Shown: piece after piece, positions 1-7,066 of the stretch | Position numbering within the stretch: position 1 is the first letter of the stretch | How the letters are laid out: each line of letters starts with the position of its first letter | NCBI GenBank assembly: GCA_964540415.1 | Contig: CAZIMM010000083.1 | Location: 1-9,587, forward strand | From: CAZIMM01 sp964540415 | Lineage (GTDB): Bacteria > Bacillota > Clostridia > Oscillospirales > Acutalibacteraceae | Direction of reading: 5' to 3' | Length of the DNA stretch: 9,587 nucleotides | Position numbers and translations under genes: made by a program | Notes under the pieces: generated by a model | What the model saw: the letters and a program-made list of their open reading frames with translations, nothing else | What the model was told of the DNA's origin: nothing | The model's database searches: none

Positions 1-1433
1 TAAGCAAAGAAGACTTGTTTCGCAATGAGTTTTTGACGGAATACCCGTTCACGAATGAACTGAAAATGATGGGGCATGTTTGGCGGAAGGACGGCAAAAT
101 CCTCATTGCCGCCAAAGGCAGCCCGGAAAGGATTTTATCAATTTGCAATCTTTCCGAGAAGGAACTCATTGCGGCTCAGGAACAGACGGATGCACTCTCT
201 TCCGAGGGGCTGCGCGTAATCGCAGTTGCGACTGCAAACCCCGCAAGCGAAGCGGAAGTCCCTGCTTCAATCACCGAATGCAGTTTAACACTGCTGGGAA
301 TGGTAGGCCTTGCAGATCCGCCCCGCGAAAGTGTCGGCGAGGATATCGCCGTATGCAACCGCGCAGGCATTCGTGTTGTAATGATTACAGGTGACAACGG
401 AATAACGGCATCCGCCATCGCAAAAAAAATCGGCATTCCGGGCTGTGAGCACATTATCACCGGCGATATGCTTGAAGAAATTACGGATGAGGAACTGCGC
501 GAAGCTGTGAAAAATGTCACCATCTTTTCACGTGTTATTCCGGAGCATAAAATGCGAATTGTCAAAGCATTCAAGGAAAACGGCGAGATTGTTGCAATGA
601 CCGGTGACGGAGTCAACGACGCTCCTGCGCTGAAATACGCAGACATCGGCATTGCAATGGGTAAGCGCGGAAGCGAGGTTTCCCGCGAGGCGGCAGACCT
701 GATTCTTATGGATGACAATTTCACAACGATTGTTGAAACGGTCAAAGACGGCAGGCGGATATATGATAATATTCGCAAGGCCGTGGGTTATGTGTTCACC
801 ATTCATATTCCGATTGCCTTTTCATCCCTGCTTGCGCCGTTGATGGGCATTGCACCGGCAGCGCTGCTGCTGCTCCCTTTTCACGTTGTGCTGCTCGAAG
901 TACTGATTGATCCCACCTGTTCTGTTGTTCTGGAGCGTCAGCCTGCTGAAACCGACATCATGGAACGGAACCCGCGCGACCCGAAAGAAAAGATGCTGAC
1001 CGGCAGACTGTTAATAAAAAGTGTTCTGCAGGGACTTGTAGTTTTTGCGGCTTCCTTCGGCTCATATTTTGCAACACTTGCAGGCGACGCGGCAAACTCT
1101 CCGCTTGCCCGTGCGACCGGGCTTGCCGTTATTATGCTTGCGAACCTGTTCCTGGTTCAGGTGAACAGCTCCGACAGCGATTTTGCCTTCCGCTCAGTTG
1201 CGCGGCTTGCAAAGGATAAGGTGATGTGGGCAGTCAATATCGGAACACTGGCACTGCTCGGTGTCATTCTTTATTCACCGATTTCGGCTTTCCTGAAACT
1301 GGCTCCTCTCTCATTTAAGCAGTTGCTCACCGTTGCCGGCTTGGCGGCGGCGTCGGTGCTGTGGTATGAAATCGTAAAACTGTTCAAAAAGCTGATTTTA
1401 AAAAGAAAGGTGACTGAAAATGAGCAGGAATAA
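1..1433 (+). CDS. Cation-transporting P-type ATPase (Ca2+-ATPase-like), 3' part; 5' end outside window
   Basis: Membrane cation pump driven by ATP through an aspartyl-phosphate intermediate. The frame is open to the left edge, so the actuator domain, helices M1-M4 and the DKTGT phosphorylation site lie upstream. Counting from the TTG at 15, the visible part has the nucleotide-binding KGSPE loop (34-38), DPPR (101-104), TGD (125-127) and the hinge MTGDGVNDAP (195-204). About six hydrophobic segments follow from residue 257 to the end, corresponding to M5-M10. The M6 segment carries E295 and D299 in the context EVLIDPTCS, where Ca2+ pumps use an N...D pair. This fits a P2-type, Ca2+-ATPase-like subgroup common in Clostridia, and there is no heavy-metal CPx motif in the visible part. 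Ca2+ specificity is inferred. The last 14 nt overlap the next gene, suggesting translational coupling. Confidence 0.93.
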   Translation, partial: SKEDLFRNEFLTEYPFTNELKMMGHVWRKDGKILIAAKGSPERILSICNLSEKELIAAQEQTDALSSEGLRVIAVATANPASEAEVPASITECSLTLLGMVGLADPPRESVGEDIAVCNRAGIRVVMITGDNGITASAIAKKIGIPGCEHIITGDMLEEITDEELREAVKNVTIFSRVIPEHKMRIVKAFKENGEIVAMTGDGVNDAPALKYADIGIAMGKRGSEVSREAADLILMDDNFTTIVETVKDGRRIYDNIRKAVGYVFTIHIPIAFSSLLAPLMGIAPAALLLLPFHVVLLEVLIDPTCSVVLERQPAETDIMERNPRDPKEKMLTGRLLIKSVLQGLVVFAASFGSYFATLAGDAANSPLARATGLAVIMLANLFLVQVNSSDSDFAFRSVARLAKDKVMWAVNIGTLALLGVILYSPISAFLKLAPLSFKQLLTVAGLAAASVLWYEIVKLFKKLILKRKVTENEQE

Positions 1434-2049
1434 TAAAATGAATTTGCTGTCCGGGGCAATGTGGGCAGTATTCAAATCAAGCTTTAAAAAACAGCTTGCT
1501 GTTTTCGGTGTAACCGATAAGAATTCAACAATGAAAACGGCGGCAAAAAAATACAAAGAAATTATCAAAGGAATAGAGCCGTTCGGCAAAAACGATATTC
1601 TTCTGATAAATCTCCTCAGTGCCGCAACCTTTGCAGCAATATACCTGAGCCTTGAAACAAAGCCCTCGGTTGAGGCGGCGATGAATTATTACGATGCCGC
1701 TATGTCCGACAGCTCCGTTACGCGCATATTTCTGAAAAGCATCAACAATTACTCGAAAGGCTATCAGAAAAAGCTTTCACATCAAGCCGAGCTGAGCCGC
1801 AAATCCGAGAATCCGTATTCGTGGAAGTTCACCTTTACTCCCGGCACAACACTTGACAGCTTTTCCGCGGAATTTGACCAATGCGGAATCTGCACTCTTT
1901 TCAAAAATCTCGGCATTTTTGATGTGACTCCCGCACTGTGCGCATACGATTACGGCATGGCAAAGCTGACCGACACCGTATTCACCCGGGAATACACGTT
2001 AGCCTCGGGCGGAAAGGTTTGCGATTGCCACTACAAAAAGAAAAAATAA
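1420..2049 (+). CDS. L-2-amino-thiazoline-4-carboxylic acid (ATC) hydrolase family protein
   Basis: A 209-residue protein resembling the ATC hydrolase family (Pfam ATC_hydrolase). The named member opens the thiazoline ring of ATC during microbial L-cysteine synthesis, but most family members are uncharacterised. The C-terminal half shows the family pattern: CGIC (155-158), a cysteine in PALCAYDYGMA (C174), and a terminal GGKVCDC (C201 and C203) after a REYTLASGG stretch. The N-terminal half is helical, with a hydrophobic patch near 60-78. The ATG at 1420 has an AGAAAGG ribosome binding site about 9 nt upstream and overlaps the ATPase stop by 14 nt, so the two are probably co-expressed. A second in-frame ATG at 1438 is a weaker alternative. 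Conserved cysteines could mean a thiol nucleophile or metal binding. The family call is fairly sure; the substrate is not. Confidence 0.82.
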   Translation: MSRNNKMNLLSGAMWAVFKSSFKKQLAVFGVTDKNSTMKTAAKKYKEIIKGIEPFGKNDILLINLLSAATFAAIYLSLETKPSVEAAMNYYDAAMSDSSVTRIFLKSINNYSKGYQKKLSHQAELSRKSENPYSWKFTFTPGTTLDSFSAEFDQCGICTLFKNLGIFDVTPALCAYDYGMAKLTDTVFTREYTLASGGKVCDCHYKKKK

Positions 2050-2142
2050 CAGAGCTGCCGCCGAAAATACTGTGATTAATTTTTGCGTACGCAATTTTAC
2101 CCGGCTGTTGAGCGGTATCAATTGAATCACTTTTTCGTTCAT
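1999..2142 (-). CDS. Putative 47-residue single-pass membrane microprotein
   Basis: A short reading frame on the minus strand, ATG at 2142 to TAA at 1999. The start is preceded by AAAGGGAGGAAA, a near-ideal Shine-Dalgarno sequence, although its spacing to the ATG is short (about 3-4 nt from GGAGG). The product begins MNEKVIQLIPLNSRVKLR, a basic stretch, and is followed by a hydrophobic helix of about 20 residues (LITVFSAAALLFFLFVVAIA) and a short NLSARG tail. This is the layout of a small membrane protein with its N-terminus inside. A weak minus-strand promoter is possible at 2163-2191 (TTTTTG, 17 bp, TAAAAT). The gene is divergent from the glycosidase gene, and its 3' end overlaps the ATC hydrolase gene by 51 bp, tail to tail. 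I recognise no family. The helix and ribosome binding site support it; its size and overlap argue for caution. Confidence 0.5.
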   Translation of the reverse strand: MNEKVIQLIPLNSRVKLRTQKLITVFSAAALLFFLFVVAIANLSARG

Positions 2143-2200
2143 TTTCCTCCCTTTGCAGAAATATTTTACGAATTAATTTGCACAACAAAAATGTTTATTC

Positions 2201-2229
2201 TTGATTCTGAAGAAAATTTGTGCTAATGT
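2201..2229 (+). promoter_or_regulatory. Sigma-A-type promoter for the glycosidase/SGNH pair
   Basis: TTGATT at 2201-2206 and TAATGT at 2224-2229 are separated by 17 bp. A TG dinucleotide one base upstream of the -10 hexamer gives an extended -10. Transcription would start near 2236, leaving a leader of about 30 nt before the ATG at 2266. The flanking DNA is very AT-rich. I see no clear CcpA cre site. Confidence 0.65.
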
Positions 2230-2265
2230 TTATTTATTAATATTAAGTAATTCGGGAGGGTGCTG

Positions 2266-4176
2266 ATGGGCAGATACGTTTCGGTTCCGCTTACACACTA
2301 TTCTGACAGGCGTGATGAAATCCTCATACAGCTTGAAAATCTCGGCGCGGACAGAGTTTTCCTTTGCACTGAACGCGGGTTCTGCTCTGACGAACAGCGC
2401 AGAGCTCAGCTTGACATCATTTGTGACGGCATACGCTTTTTTAAAGAAAAGGGCTACAGCGTCGGTATATGGCTTTCTTCACTCGGGCATGGCGGAAGCC
2501 TTATCGGAGTTAAAGATGTGCAGAGTGTTGATGGGCTTACAAACATTGTCGGTGTTACCGGTGAAAGCGCAAGAGATTCTTTTTGCCCGCTTGATGAAAA
2601 GTTTGCCGACAGCTATCTTTCGTGGATATCAATGCTTGCCGGCACAAATGCCGACATGATAATGCTCGATGATGACTACCGCCTTTCAAACCGCCTCGGA
2701 GGCTTCGGTTGTTTCTGCGAAAAGCATATGAAGCTGTTCTGTGAACGCCTCGGCGAGAATGTCAGCCGTGAACAGCTTGCGGCAAAGATTTTTTGCGGTG
2801 GCAAAAACAAATACCGTGATGCATATCTCGACGTTGAGGGAGAAACGCTTCGCTGCTTTTCCGAAAGGCTGCGTGCCGCAGTTGACAGGGTAAACCCTCA
2901 AATGAGGCTCGGCGCTTGCGCATGCATTTCCGTGTGGGACGGCGACGGCATTGACAGCATCGAGATTTCAAAAATCCTCGCGGGCAAAACCAAGCCGTTC
3001 ATGCGCTTCATAGGGGCGGCCTATTGGGCAACACATGCGAATGGCATGGGCGTTTTTGCAAACAAACTCGGCTACATAATTGAGCTTGAACGTATGCAGG
3101 CGCATTGGTGCGAAAACTCGGGAATAGAAACTATGGTTGAGGGCGACGTTTTCCCCCGGCCACGCTACAACGTGCCGTCTGCCTATCTTGAGGGCTTTGA
3201 CACGGCGCTGCTTGCAGACGGAAAAGCTGACGGTATTTTGAAATACGCCGTTGACTACACCTCATCGCCGACCTATGAAACCGGTTACTCCGTAAGAGCC
3301 GCGCGCAATAAGCCGCTTTATGCAAACATAGCCGAGCACTTTTCAGCCCAAACAGCTGTCGGCATAAATGTTGCCTGCCAAATGAAAAAGCTGCGCAACA
3401 GGGTTTATTCAGACCCTGTGCAGATGATTCAATGCGCCGACAACAGCTTCTTTCAGCCTGAGCAGGCATTCTTGTGCGATAATTCACTCCCTGCCTGCTA
3501 TGGCGAAAGCGACATCTGTGTATGCTTCGGTGAAAACGCAAAATACATTGACATCAATCGCTTTGCCGGCCTTGTGCTTGACATTCCCGCTGCGTTAATT
3601 CTGAAAGAACACGGCATTGACACCGGCATCATCAGTGCCCAACAGTTGAATACGGCAGAAAATGAATACTATCCATGCGAGGATGAGGTAACCTGCCTGT
3701 CTTCCTGCAGCGGTTTATTTGAGGCACGGTTAAGCAGCGGTGCTGACGCACTCTCATTTTTTGACGCCGGATTATCAATGCCGAGCGCCTATACATATGA
3801 AAACTCCGACGGAATGAGGTTTTACGTTCTGTGTGCCGACATGGATTCCGCGCGGAACAACACAGGCTTCCGCAGAAGCTATTCGCGTCAGCGGCAGGCA
3901 TTGAACGCAATTCGGTTTCTTTCCGCTTCAGCACTTCCGGCTGTTTGTCCGGGCTGCCCGGAGCTGTATATAATGTGCAAGGCGGACGAAAACTCGCTGA
4001 GCGTCGGACTGTGGAATTTTTTTGCAGACAGCGTGATTAACCCGGAAATAATTCTTGCGAAAGCATATAAGTCGGTTGAGTTCTTCAATTGCAGCGGTGC
4101 ACTTGAAGGCGACAGGGTGAAGCTTAATGGCGAAATACCCGCATTCGGCTGTGTGCTTTTTAAGGTGACTGCTTAA
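2266..4176 (+). CDS. Putative TIM-barrel glycoside hydrolase-like protein
   Basis: A 636-residue cytosolic protein (no signal peptide or membrane helix) that looks like an uncharacterised clostridial relative of the (beta/alpha)8 glycoside hydrolases, distantly like the GH42 beta-galactosidase group. I chose ATG 2266 because GGGAGGG (2254-2260) is ideally spaced from it; GTG 2260 overlaps that site. Residues 1-330 have a barrel-like alternation. LDDDYR (134-139) followed by GCFCEKH (148-154) resembles the strand-4 region of GH-A enzymes, and VEGDVFPRPR (291-300) is a second acidic motif. E292, D294 or one of D135-D137 are candidate catalytic residues, by inference. The rest (from about 415) begins CFGENAKYIDI and resembles an accessory, trimerisation-like region plus a C-terminal beta domain. 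It precedes an SGNH hydrolase by 51 nt, consistent with joint breakdown of an imported glycan. The substrate is unknown. Confidence 0.68.
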   Translation: MGRYVSVPLTHYSDRRDEILIQLENLGADRVFLCTERGFCSDEQRRAQLDIICDGIRFFKEKGYSVGIWLSSLGHGGSLIGVKDVQSVDGLTNIVGVTGESARDSFCPLDEKFADSYLSWISMLAGTNADMIMLDDDYRLSNRLGGFGCFCEKHMKLFCERLGENVSREQLAAKIFCGGKNKYRDAYLDVEGETLRCFSERLRAAVDRVNPQMRLGACACISVWDGDGIDSIEISKILAGKTKPFMRFIGAAYWATHANGMGVFANKLGYIIELERMQAHWCENSGIETMVEGDVFPRPRYNVPSAYLEGFDTALLADGKADGILKYAVDYTSSPTYETGYSVRAARNKPLYANIAEHFSAQTAVGINVACQMKKLRNRVYSDPVQMIQCADNSFFQPEQAFLCDNSLPACYGESDICVCFGENAKYIDINRFAGLVLDIPAALILKEHGIDTGIISAQQLNTAENEYYPCEDEVTCLSSCSGLFEARLSSGADALSFFDAGLSMPSAYTYENSDGMRFYVLCADMDSARNNTGFRRSYSRQRQALNAIRFLSASALPAVCPGCPELYIMCKADENSLSVGLWNFFADSVINPEIILAKAYKSVEFFNCSGALEGDRVKLNGEIPAFGCVLFKVTA

Positions 4177-4192
4177 ATATAACAGAAAGGAT

Positions 4193-4215
4193 TTGCCGGG
4201 TGCAACATTCGGCAA
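4193..4215 (+). promoter_or_regulatory. Intercistronic hairpin between a Shine-Dalgarno-like site and the next start codon
   Basis: TTGCCGGGT (4193-4201) pairs with ATTCGGCAA (4207-4215) through nine positions, two of them G-U, around a 5-nt loop. An AGAAAGG site (4184-4190) lies just upstream and the ATG of the SGNH gene is at 4228, with no good ribosome binding site nearer. Folding would shorten the effective SD-to-ATG distance from about 37 nt to roughly 14 nt. It is not followed by a T-run, so it is unlikely to be a terminator. Confidence 0.5.
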
Positions 4216-4227
4216 CAAGCGAATCAA

Positions 4228-5283
4228 ATGAAATACAATAATTATTCACCCGAACAGTATGTAAAACCGTTTTGGCTCGGCGGCACGGTTGTAAACGAGA
4301 GTGTTTTGCCGCTTGAGGAAGCTGACGGCACGGTTTCACCGATTCGTCTTCTGTACAGTGCCGATGAAATCATTGAGCTGCGCAACGCCCGCCTTGACAA
4401 GCTGTATACGCCCGGAAAAGACTACACACTTACGGACGGCAGGCTCGTTATTATACCGGACGGCGAAATAAATTCGATGAGATATGACGAGTATTTTTTT
4501 GATGAGGAGATTCCGGGAAAATGCTTTGCCGCGCAGCGGGGCGGATATATTTATTTTGCCGAGTGCGGTGAAATGCACGACAGACAGCTTGCAGTGACAT
4601 ACCGCCATTCAGACGCATGGCAGGGTGCTTTCCCGCAAAACAAAGCAGCTCTGCTTCCGCGCACGGTTGCAAAGCTTAAAAGCGGAAAAGAAATGAGGAT
4701 TCTCGTTTTTGGGGACAGCATATCAACCGGAGCGAATTCAAGCGGAACAGTCAATGTCCCGCCGTTTGCAGAGGATTGGTGCAAGATGACTGCGAGGGGA
4801 CTCGGCAGATATTACGAAAACCCGAACATAACGTTTGTCAACAAGGCGGTCGGCGGTACGGTGTCGGCATGGGGAGTTGAAAACGCTCAGGCGGCTGCCG
4901 AATGCGCACCGGATCTCGCGATAATAGGTTTCGGCATGAACGACGGCAGTTTGAGAGTTCAAAAGGATGAATTCTGCAACAATATCAGCAGCATTATGAG
5001 CACTGTGAAAAAAATAAGTCCGGATTGCGATATTATCCTGATATCAACGATGACTGCGAACCCGGCAGTCAGCGGTTTTTACGGTATTCAGGAAGATTAC
5101 CTGCCTCTTCTGAACGGAATGGAGCGCGAAGGGGCAGCCGTTGCCGACATGACAACATTTCACAAACAGCTTCTTGCCTCCAAGCGTTATTTTGACATGA
5201 CCGGAAATAACGTAAACCACCCCAACGACTTCCTCGCACGGGCATACGCGCAGTGCTTGCTTGCAACTCTCGGCGCAATATAA
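4228..5283 (+). CDS. SGNH/GDSL-family hydrolase (probable carbohydrate esterase)
   Basis: A 351-residue serine esterase of the SGNH superfamily, with a beta-rich N-terminal domain (about 1-150) ahead of the catalytic domain. Block I is FGDSIST with nucleophile S164. Block II is the AVGGT region, with oxyanion-hole glycine near 209-210. Block III is GFGMND with N238. Block V is NVNHPND with H331; the usual Asp three residues before the His is Asn328, so it may act as a dyad or use another acid. There is no signal peptide, so action is intracellular. Such enzymes commonly remove acetyl groups from plant or host polysaccharides. Placement behind the glycosidase-like gene suggests deacylation of oligosaccharides that it also cuts. 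The only credible start is ATG 4228: upstream in frame there is no ATG, GTG or TTG before the stop at 4180. Confidence 0.88.
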   Translation: MKYNNYSPEQYVKPFWLGGTVVNESVLPLEEADGTVSPIRLLYSADEIIELRNARLDKLYTPGKDYTLTDGRLVIIPDGEINSMRYDEYFFDEEIPGKCFAAQRGGYIYFAECGEMHDRQLAVTYRHSDAWQGAFPQNKAALLPRTVAKLKSGKEMRILVFGDSISTGANSSGTVNVPPFAEDWCKMTARGLGRYYENPNITFVNKAVGGTVSAWGVENAQAAAECAPDLAIIGFGMNDGSLRVQKDEFCNNISSIMSTVKKISPDCDIILISTMTANPAVSGFYGIQEDYLPLLNGMEREGAAVADMTTFHKQLLASKRYFDMTGNNVNHPNDFLARAYAQCLLATLGAI

Positions 5284-5344
5284 AAAAGCGACGGAGAACC
5301 CGCCGGGAGCATGATTGTTCTTCAGTACCCCGAATGGCTCTCCG
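5282..5344 (-). terminator. Intrinsic terminator of the arsR-permease-thioredoxin operon
   Basis: Read on the minus strand, CGGAGAGCC (5344-5336) pairs with GGTTCTCCG (5300-5292) over 9 bp with one G-U pair. A loop of about 35 nt contains a possible inner CGGG/CCCG stem. After a short TCGC it ends in TTTTTT, which overlaps the stop region of the convergent SGNH gene. On the plus strand the same stem has a mismatch and no T-run, so termination there would be weaker. Confidence 0.6.
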
Positions 5345-5378
5345 ATAATTAAAATTATTTCATAAAACGGCAGGGCAG

Positions 5379-5714
5379 TTACAGCTCTTTTTTCAGAAGA
5401 GCTTTCACTTCATCTGCTTTCAGAACCTTGCCGTAGGAAAGAACCTTTCCGTTATAGACAAGTGCCGGTGTGGTCATTACTCCGTAGCCGGCAATTTCCA
5501 CATAATCTCTGACATGGTCAATTGCCGTATCAAGCCCGAGCTGCTGCAAAGCCTGAACGGTTGCCTCTTCCAGAGCGTTGCACTTTGCACATCCTCCGCC
5601 GAGAATTTTGATTTTCACCCCTGTACTGCGATTTTTCGCAGCCTCTTTCATTGTTTCATTGTTGCAATTGCCGCCGCAGCAGGACGGCTTTTCTTTTTTT
5701 CCGAACATACTCAT
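5379..5714 (-). CDS. Redox-active disulfide / thioredoxin-like protein
   Basis: A 111-residue cytosolic protein of the small thioredoxin-fold family annotated as 'redox-active disulfide protein 2'. Residues 33-111 form the fold: KIKILGGGCAKC with the active CxxC at C42-C45, and the cis-proline motif TTPALV (81-86). The charged N-terminal tail (1-30) carries a cluster SCCGGNC (C12, C13, C17) that could bind a metal or metalloid; this is inference. The start at 5714 has AACGGAGG with 8 nt spacing. It is the last gene of the operon, 14 nt after the permease stop and ahead of the terminator. Next to ArsR and ArsP-type proteins it may reduce or shuttle a thiol-reactive substrate such as an arsenical to the pump. 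Confidence 0.85.
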   Translation of the reverse strand: MSMFGKKEKPSCCGGNCNNETMKEAAKNRSTGVKIKILGGGCAKCNALEEATVQALQQLGLDTAIDHVRDYVEIAGYGVMTTPALVYNGKVLSYGKVLKADEVKALLKKEL

Positions 5715-5728
5715 TTTCGTTTCCTCCG

Positions 5729-6727
5729 TTAAATAATAAAATGTTGAAACATATTGAACAGATACCCGACAAGTATAATCCCGACAGTGCAGATGGCGAC
5801 GAATACACCGAGCAGTTTCGGCTTGATCGCTTTTTTGAGCATAATCATCGACGGCAGCGACAGTGTCGTGACTGCCATCATAAACGAAAGAATCGTGCCG
5901 AGCAGCGCGCCCTTTGCAAGCAGTGCTTCGGCAATCGGTATCGTTCCGAAAATATCGGCATACATCGGCACACCGATAACTGTAGCAAGTATCACGCCGA
6001 ACGGATTGTCGCTTCCGAGAACTCTTTCAACCCAGGCTTCAGGTATCCAGTTATGAATAACCGCTCCGATTCCGACGCCGACAAGAATATACGGAAAAAC
6101 CTTTTTTAAGGTGGACAGCATCTGATCTTTTGCATATACAAGCCGTTCTTTTTGCGTGAGCGTCGGAGAGTCAATATCCACGCTGCTTGCATTGAGGATA
6201 AAGTCAGCCACATACTTTTCCATCTTCATTTTCTCAATCAATGTTCCTCCGATGACTGCAATCACAAGCCCGAGAAAAACATAGATAACAGCAACCTTCC
6301 ATCCGAAAATGCTCGTCAGAAGCAAAAGTGAACCGAGGTCAACCATCGGCGAAGAAATCAGAAAAGAAAAAGTAACGCCGAGCGGAAGTCCGGCACTTGT
6401 AAAACCGATGAACAGCGGAATGGAGGAGCATGAACAGAACGGTGTTACCGTGCCGAGCAGAGCAGCAATACAGTTGGTGCCGATTCCGTGATATTTGCCG
6501 AGAATCTTTTTGCTTCTCTCCGGCGGAAAGTAGCTTTGAATATATGATATGAAGAAAATCAAAAGGCACAACAAAACCGTGATTTTCAGAACATCATACA
6601 GAAAGAACTGAACGCTGCCGCCGATGCGTGTTGAAATATCCAGCCCGATGAGCGAAAGCAGTCTGCCGATCAGTTCATTCAGCCACTTCATGCCGAGAAT
6701 CTGATTCTGAAAAAAATCCCATATCAT
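5729..6727 (-). CDS. ArsP-type permease (predicted permease family, Pfam ArsP_1)
   Basis: A 332-residue integral membrane protein with about eight hydrophobic segments and a hydrophilic central loop (about 165-205). The hallmark TPFCSCSSIPLF (95-106) contains the paired cysteines found in ArsP, followed by SFLISSPMVDLGS. The second half has GVPMYADIFGTIPIAEALL (252-270) and LPSMIMLKKAI (291-301), the matching internal repeat. ArsP of Campylobacter exports trivalent organoarsenicals, while many homologues have no assigned substrate. The ATG (6727-6725) overlaps the TGA of the regulator gene as ATGA, and no strong ribosome binding site precedes it, so it is probably translationally coupled. The ArsR-type regulator before it and the thiol protein after it support thiophilic metalloid or metal export, but the exact substrate is open. 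Confidence 0.88.
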   Translation of the reverse strand: MIWDFFQNQILGMKWLNELIGRLLSLIGLDISTRIGGSVQFFLYDVLKITVLLCLLIFFISYIQSYFPPERSKKILGKYHGIGTNCIAALLGTVTPFCSCSSIPLFIGFTSAGLPLGVTFSFLISSPMVDLGSLLLLTSIFGWKVAVIYVFLGLVIAVIGGTLIEKMKMEKYVADFILNASSVDIDSPTLTQKERLVYAKDQMLSTLKKVFPYILVGVGIGAVIHNWIPEAWVERVLGSDNPFGVILATVIGVPMYADIFGTIPIAEALLAKGALLGTILSFMMAVTTLSLPSMIMLKKAIKPKLLGVFVAICTVGIILVGYLFNMFQHFII

Positions 6728-7017
6728 CGGCAGTCACACCCTTCTCCGTTGCATTGAAGTGAACCGATATAGTCCTTGAAAGCTTTCAGCGTTTCGCAGC
6801 AAAGCGAATAGTGCGACCATTTGCCTTCCTTTCGGGCAACGACAAGACCGCAATCACAAAGCACCTTCATATGATGCGACAAGGTTGGCTGTGTGATTTC
6901 AAAGGCTTCCAGCAGCTTGCAGCCGCATTTCTCACCGTCAGAAAGCATTTCAACAATCTTTAACCGATTTGAATCACTTAATGCTTTGCAGATAAAAGCA
7001 ACATCAATTGCGTTCAT
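6724..7017 (-). CDS. arsR: ArsR/SmtB-family metalloregulatory repressor
   Basis: A 97-residue winged-helix repressor that normally dimerises on its own promoter and leaves the DNA when a metal or metalloid binds. The order is: helices 1-2 with FICKALSDSNRLKIVEML, then KCGC (C31 and C33) in the position of the CxC inducer site of classical ArsR. The recognition region is TQPTLSHHMKVLCDCGLV (42-59), followed by the wing ARKEGKWSHYSL (61-72). The protein is unusually rich in cysteine: C10, C54, C56, C73, C74 and a C-terminal CNGEGCDC (C89, C94, C96). This suggests more than one thiol site, possibly for As(III), Sb(III) or another soft ion. The start at 7017 has GAGGTGG as ribosome binding site. 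It is the first gene of the operon and overlaps the permease by 4 nt. Confidence 0.92.
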   Translation of the reverse strand: MNAIDVAFICKALSDSNRLKIVEMLSDGEKCGCKLLEAFEITQPTLSHHMKVLCDCGLVVARKEGKWSHYSLCCETLKAFKDYIGSLQCNGEGCDCR

Positions 7018-7029
7018 AAAACCACCTCA

Positions 7030-7066
7030 CATAGATAAGTGTGTATATTATAACATATGCATAGAT
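7030..7066 (-). promoter_or_regulatory. Candidate ArsR operator: direct repeat flanking the -10 box
   Basis: CATAGAT occurs at 7030-7036 and again at 7060-7066 on the plus strand, exactly 30 bp apart, or about three helical turns. One copy lies in the promoter spacer and the other just after the expected transcription start. Dyad elements (CATATG, TATGCATA) lie at 7054-7063. The position is right for repression, but the motif is not one I can match to a known operator. Confidence 0.4.

Noticed and set aside
176..778. Long minus-strand open frame (about 200 codons) opposite the ATPase
   Set aside because: It is the mirror of a strongly conserved P-type ATPase gene, serine- and isoleucine-rich as expected for antisense frames, and has no ribosome binding site.
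2083..2094. Perfect palindrome TTGCGTACGCAA followed by TTTT, as a terminator for the ATPase/ATC hydrolase operon
   Set aside because: The usable stem is only 4-5 bp with a tiny loop and a short T-run. It also lies inside the codons of the putative microprotein. Too weak to call.
1982..2188. A 68-codon minus-strand frame covering the ATC hydrolase 3' end
   Set aside because: It is out of frame with the better-supported 47-residue frame that has the ribosome binding site and membrane helix. Its product is polar and unlike a known protein.
3131..3541. Arginine-rich 136-codon minus-strand frame inside the glycosidase-like gene
   Set aside because: Cys/Arg/His-rich composition is typical of an antisense shadow. 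It lacks a ribosome binding site, and the plus-strand gene explains the region.
5651..6109. A 152-codon plus-strand frame across the thioredoxin and permease genes
   Set aside because: It runs antisense to two clearly recognised genes and its product is an Arg/His/Asn-rich shadow.
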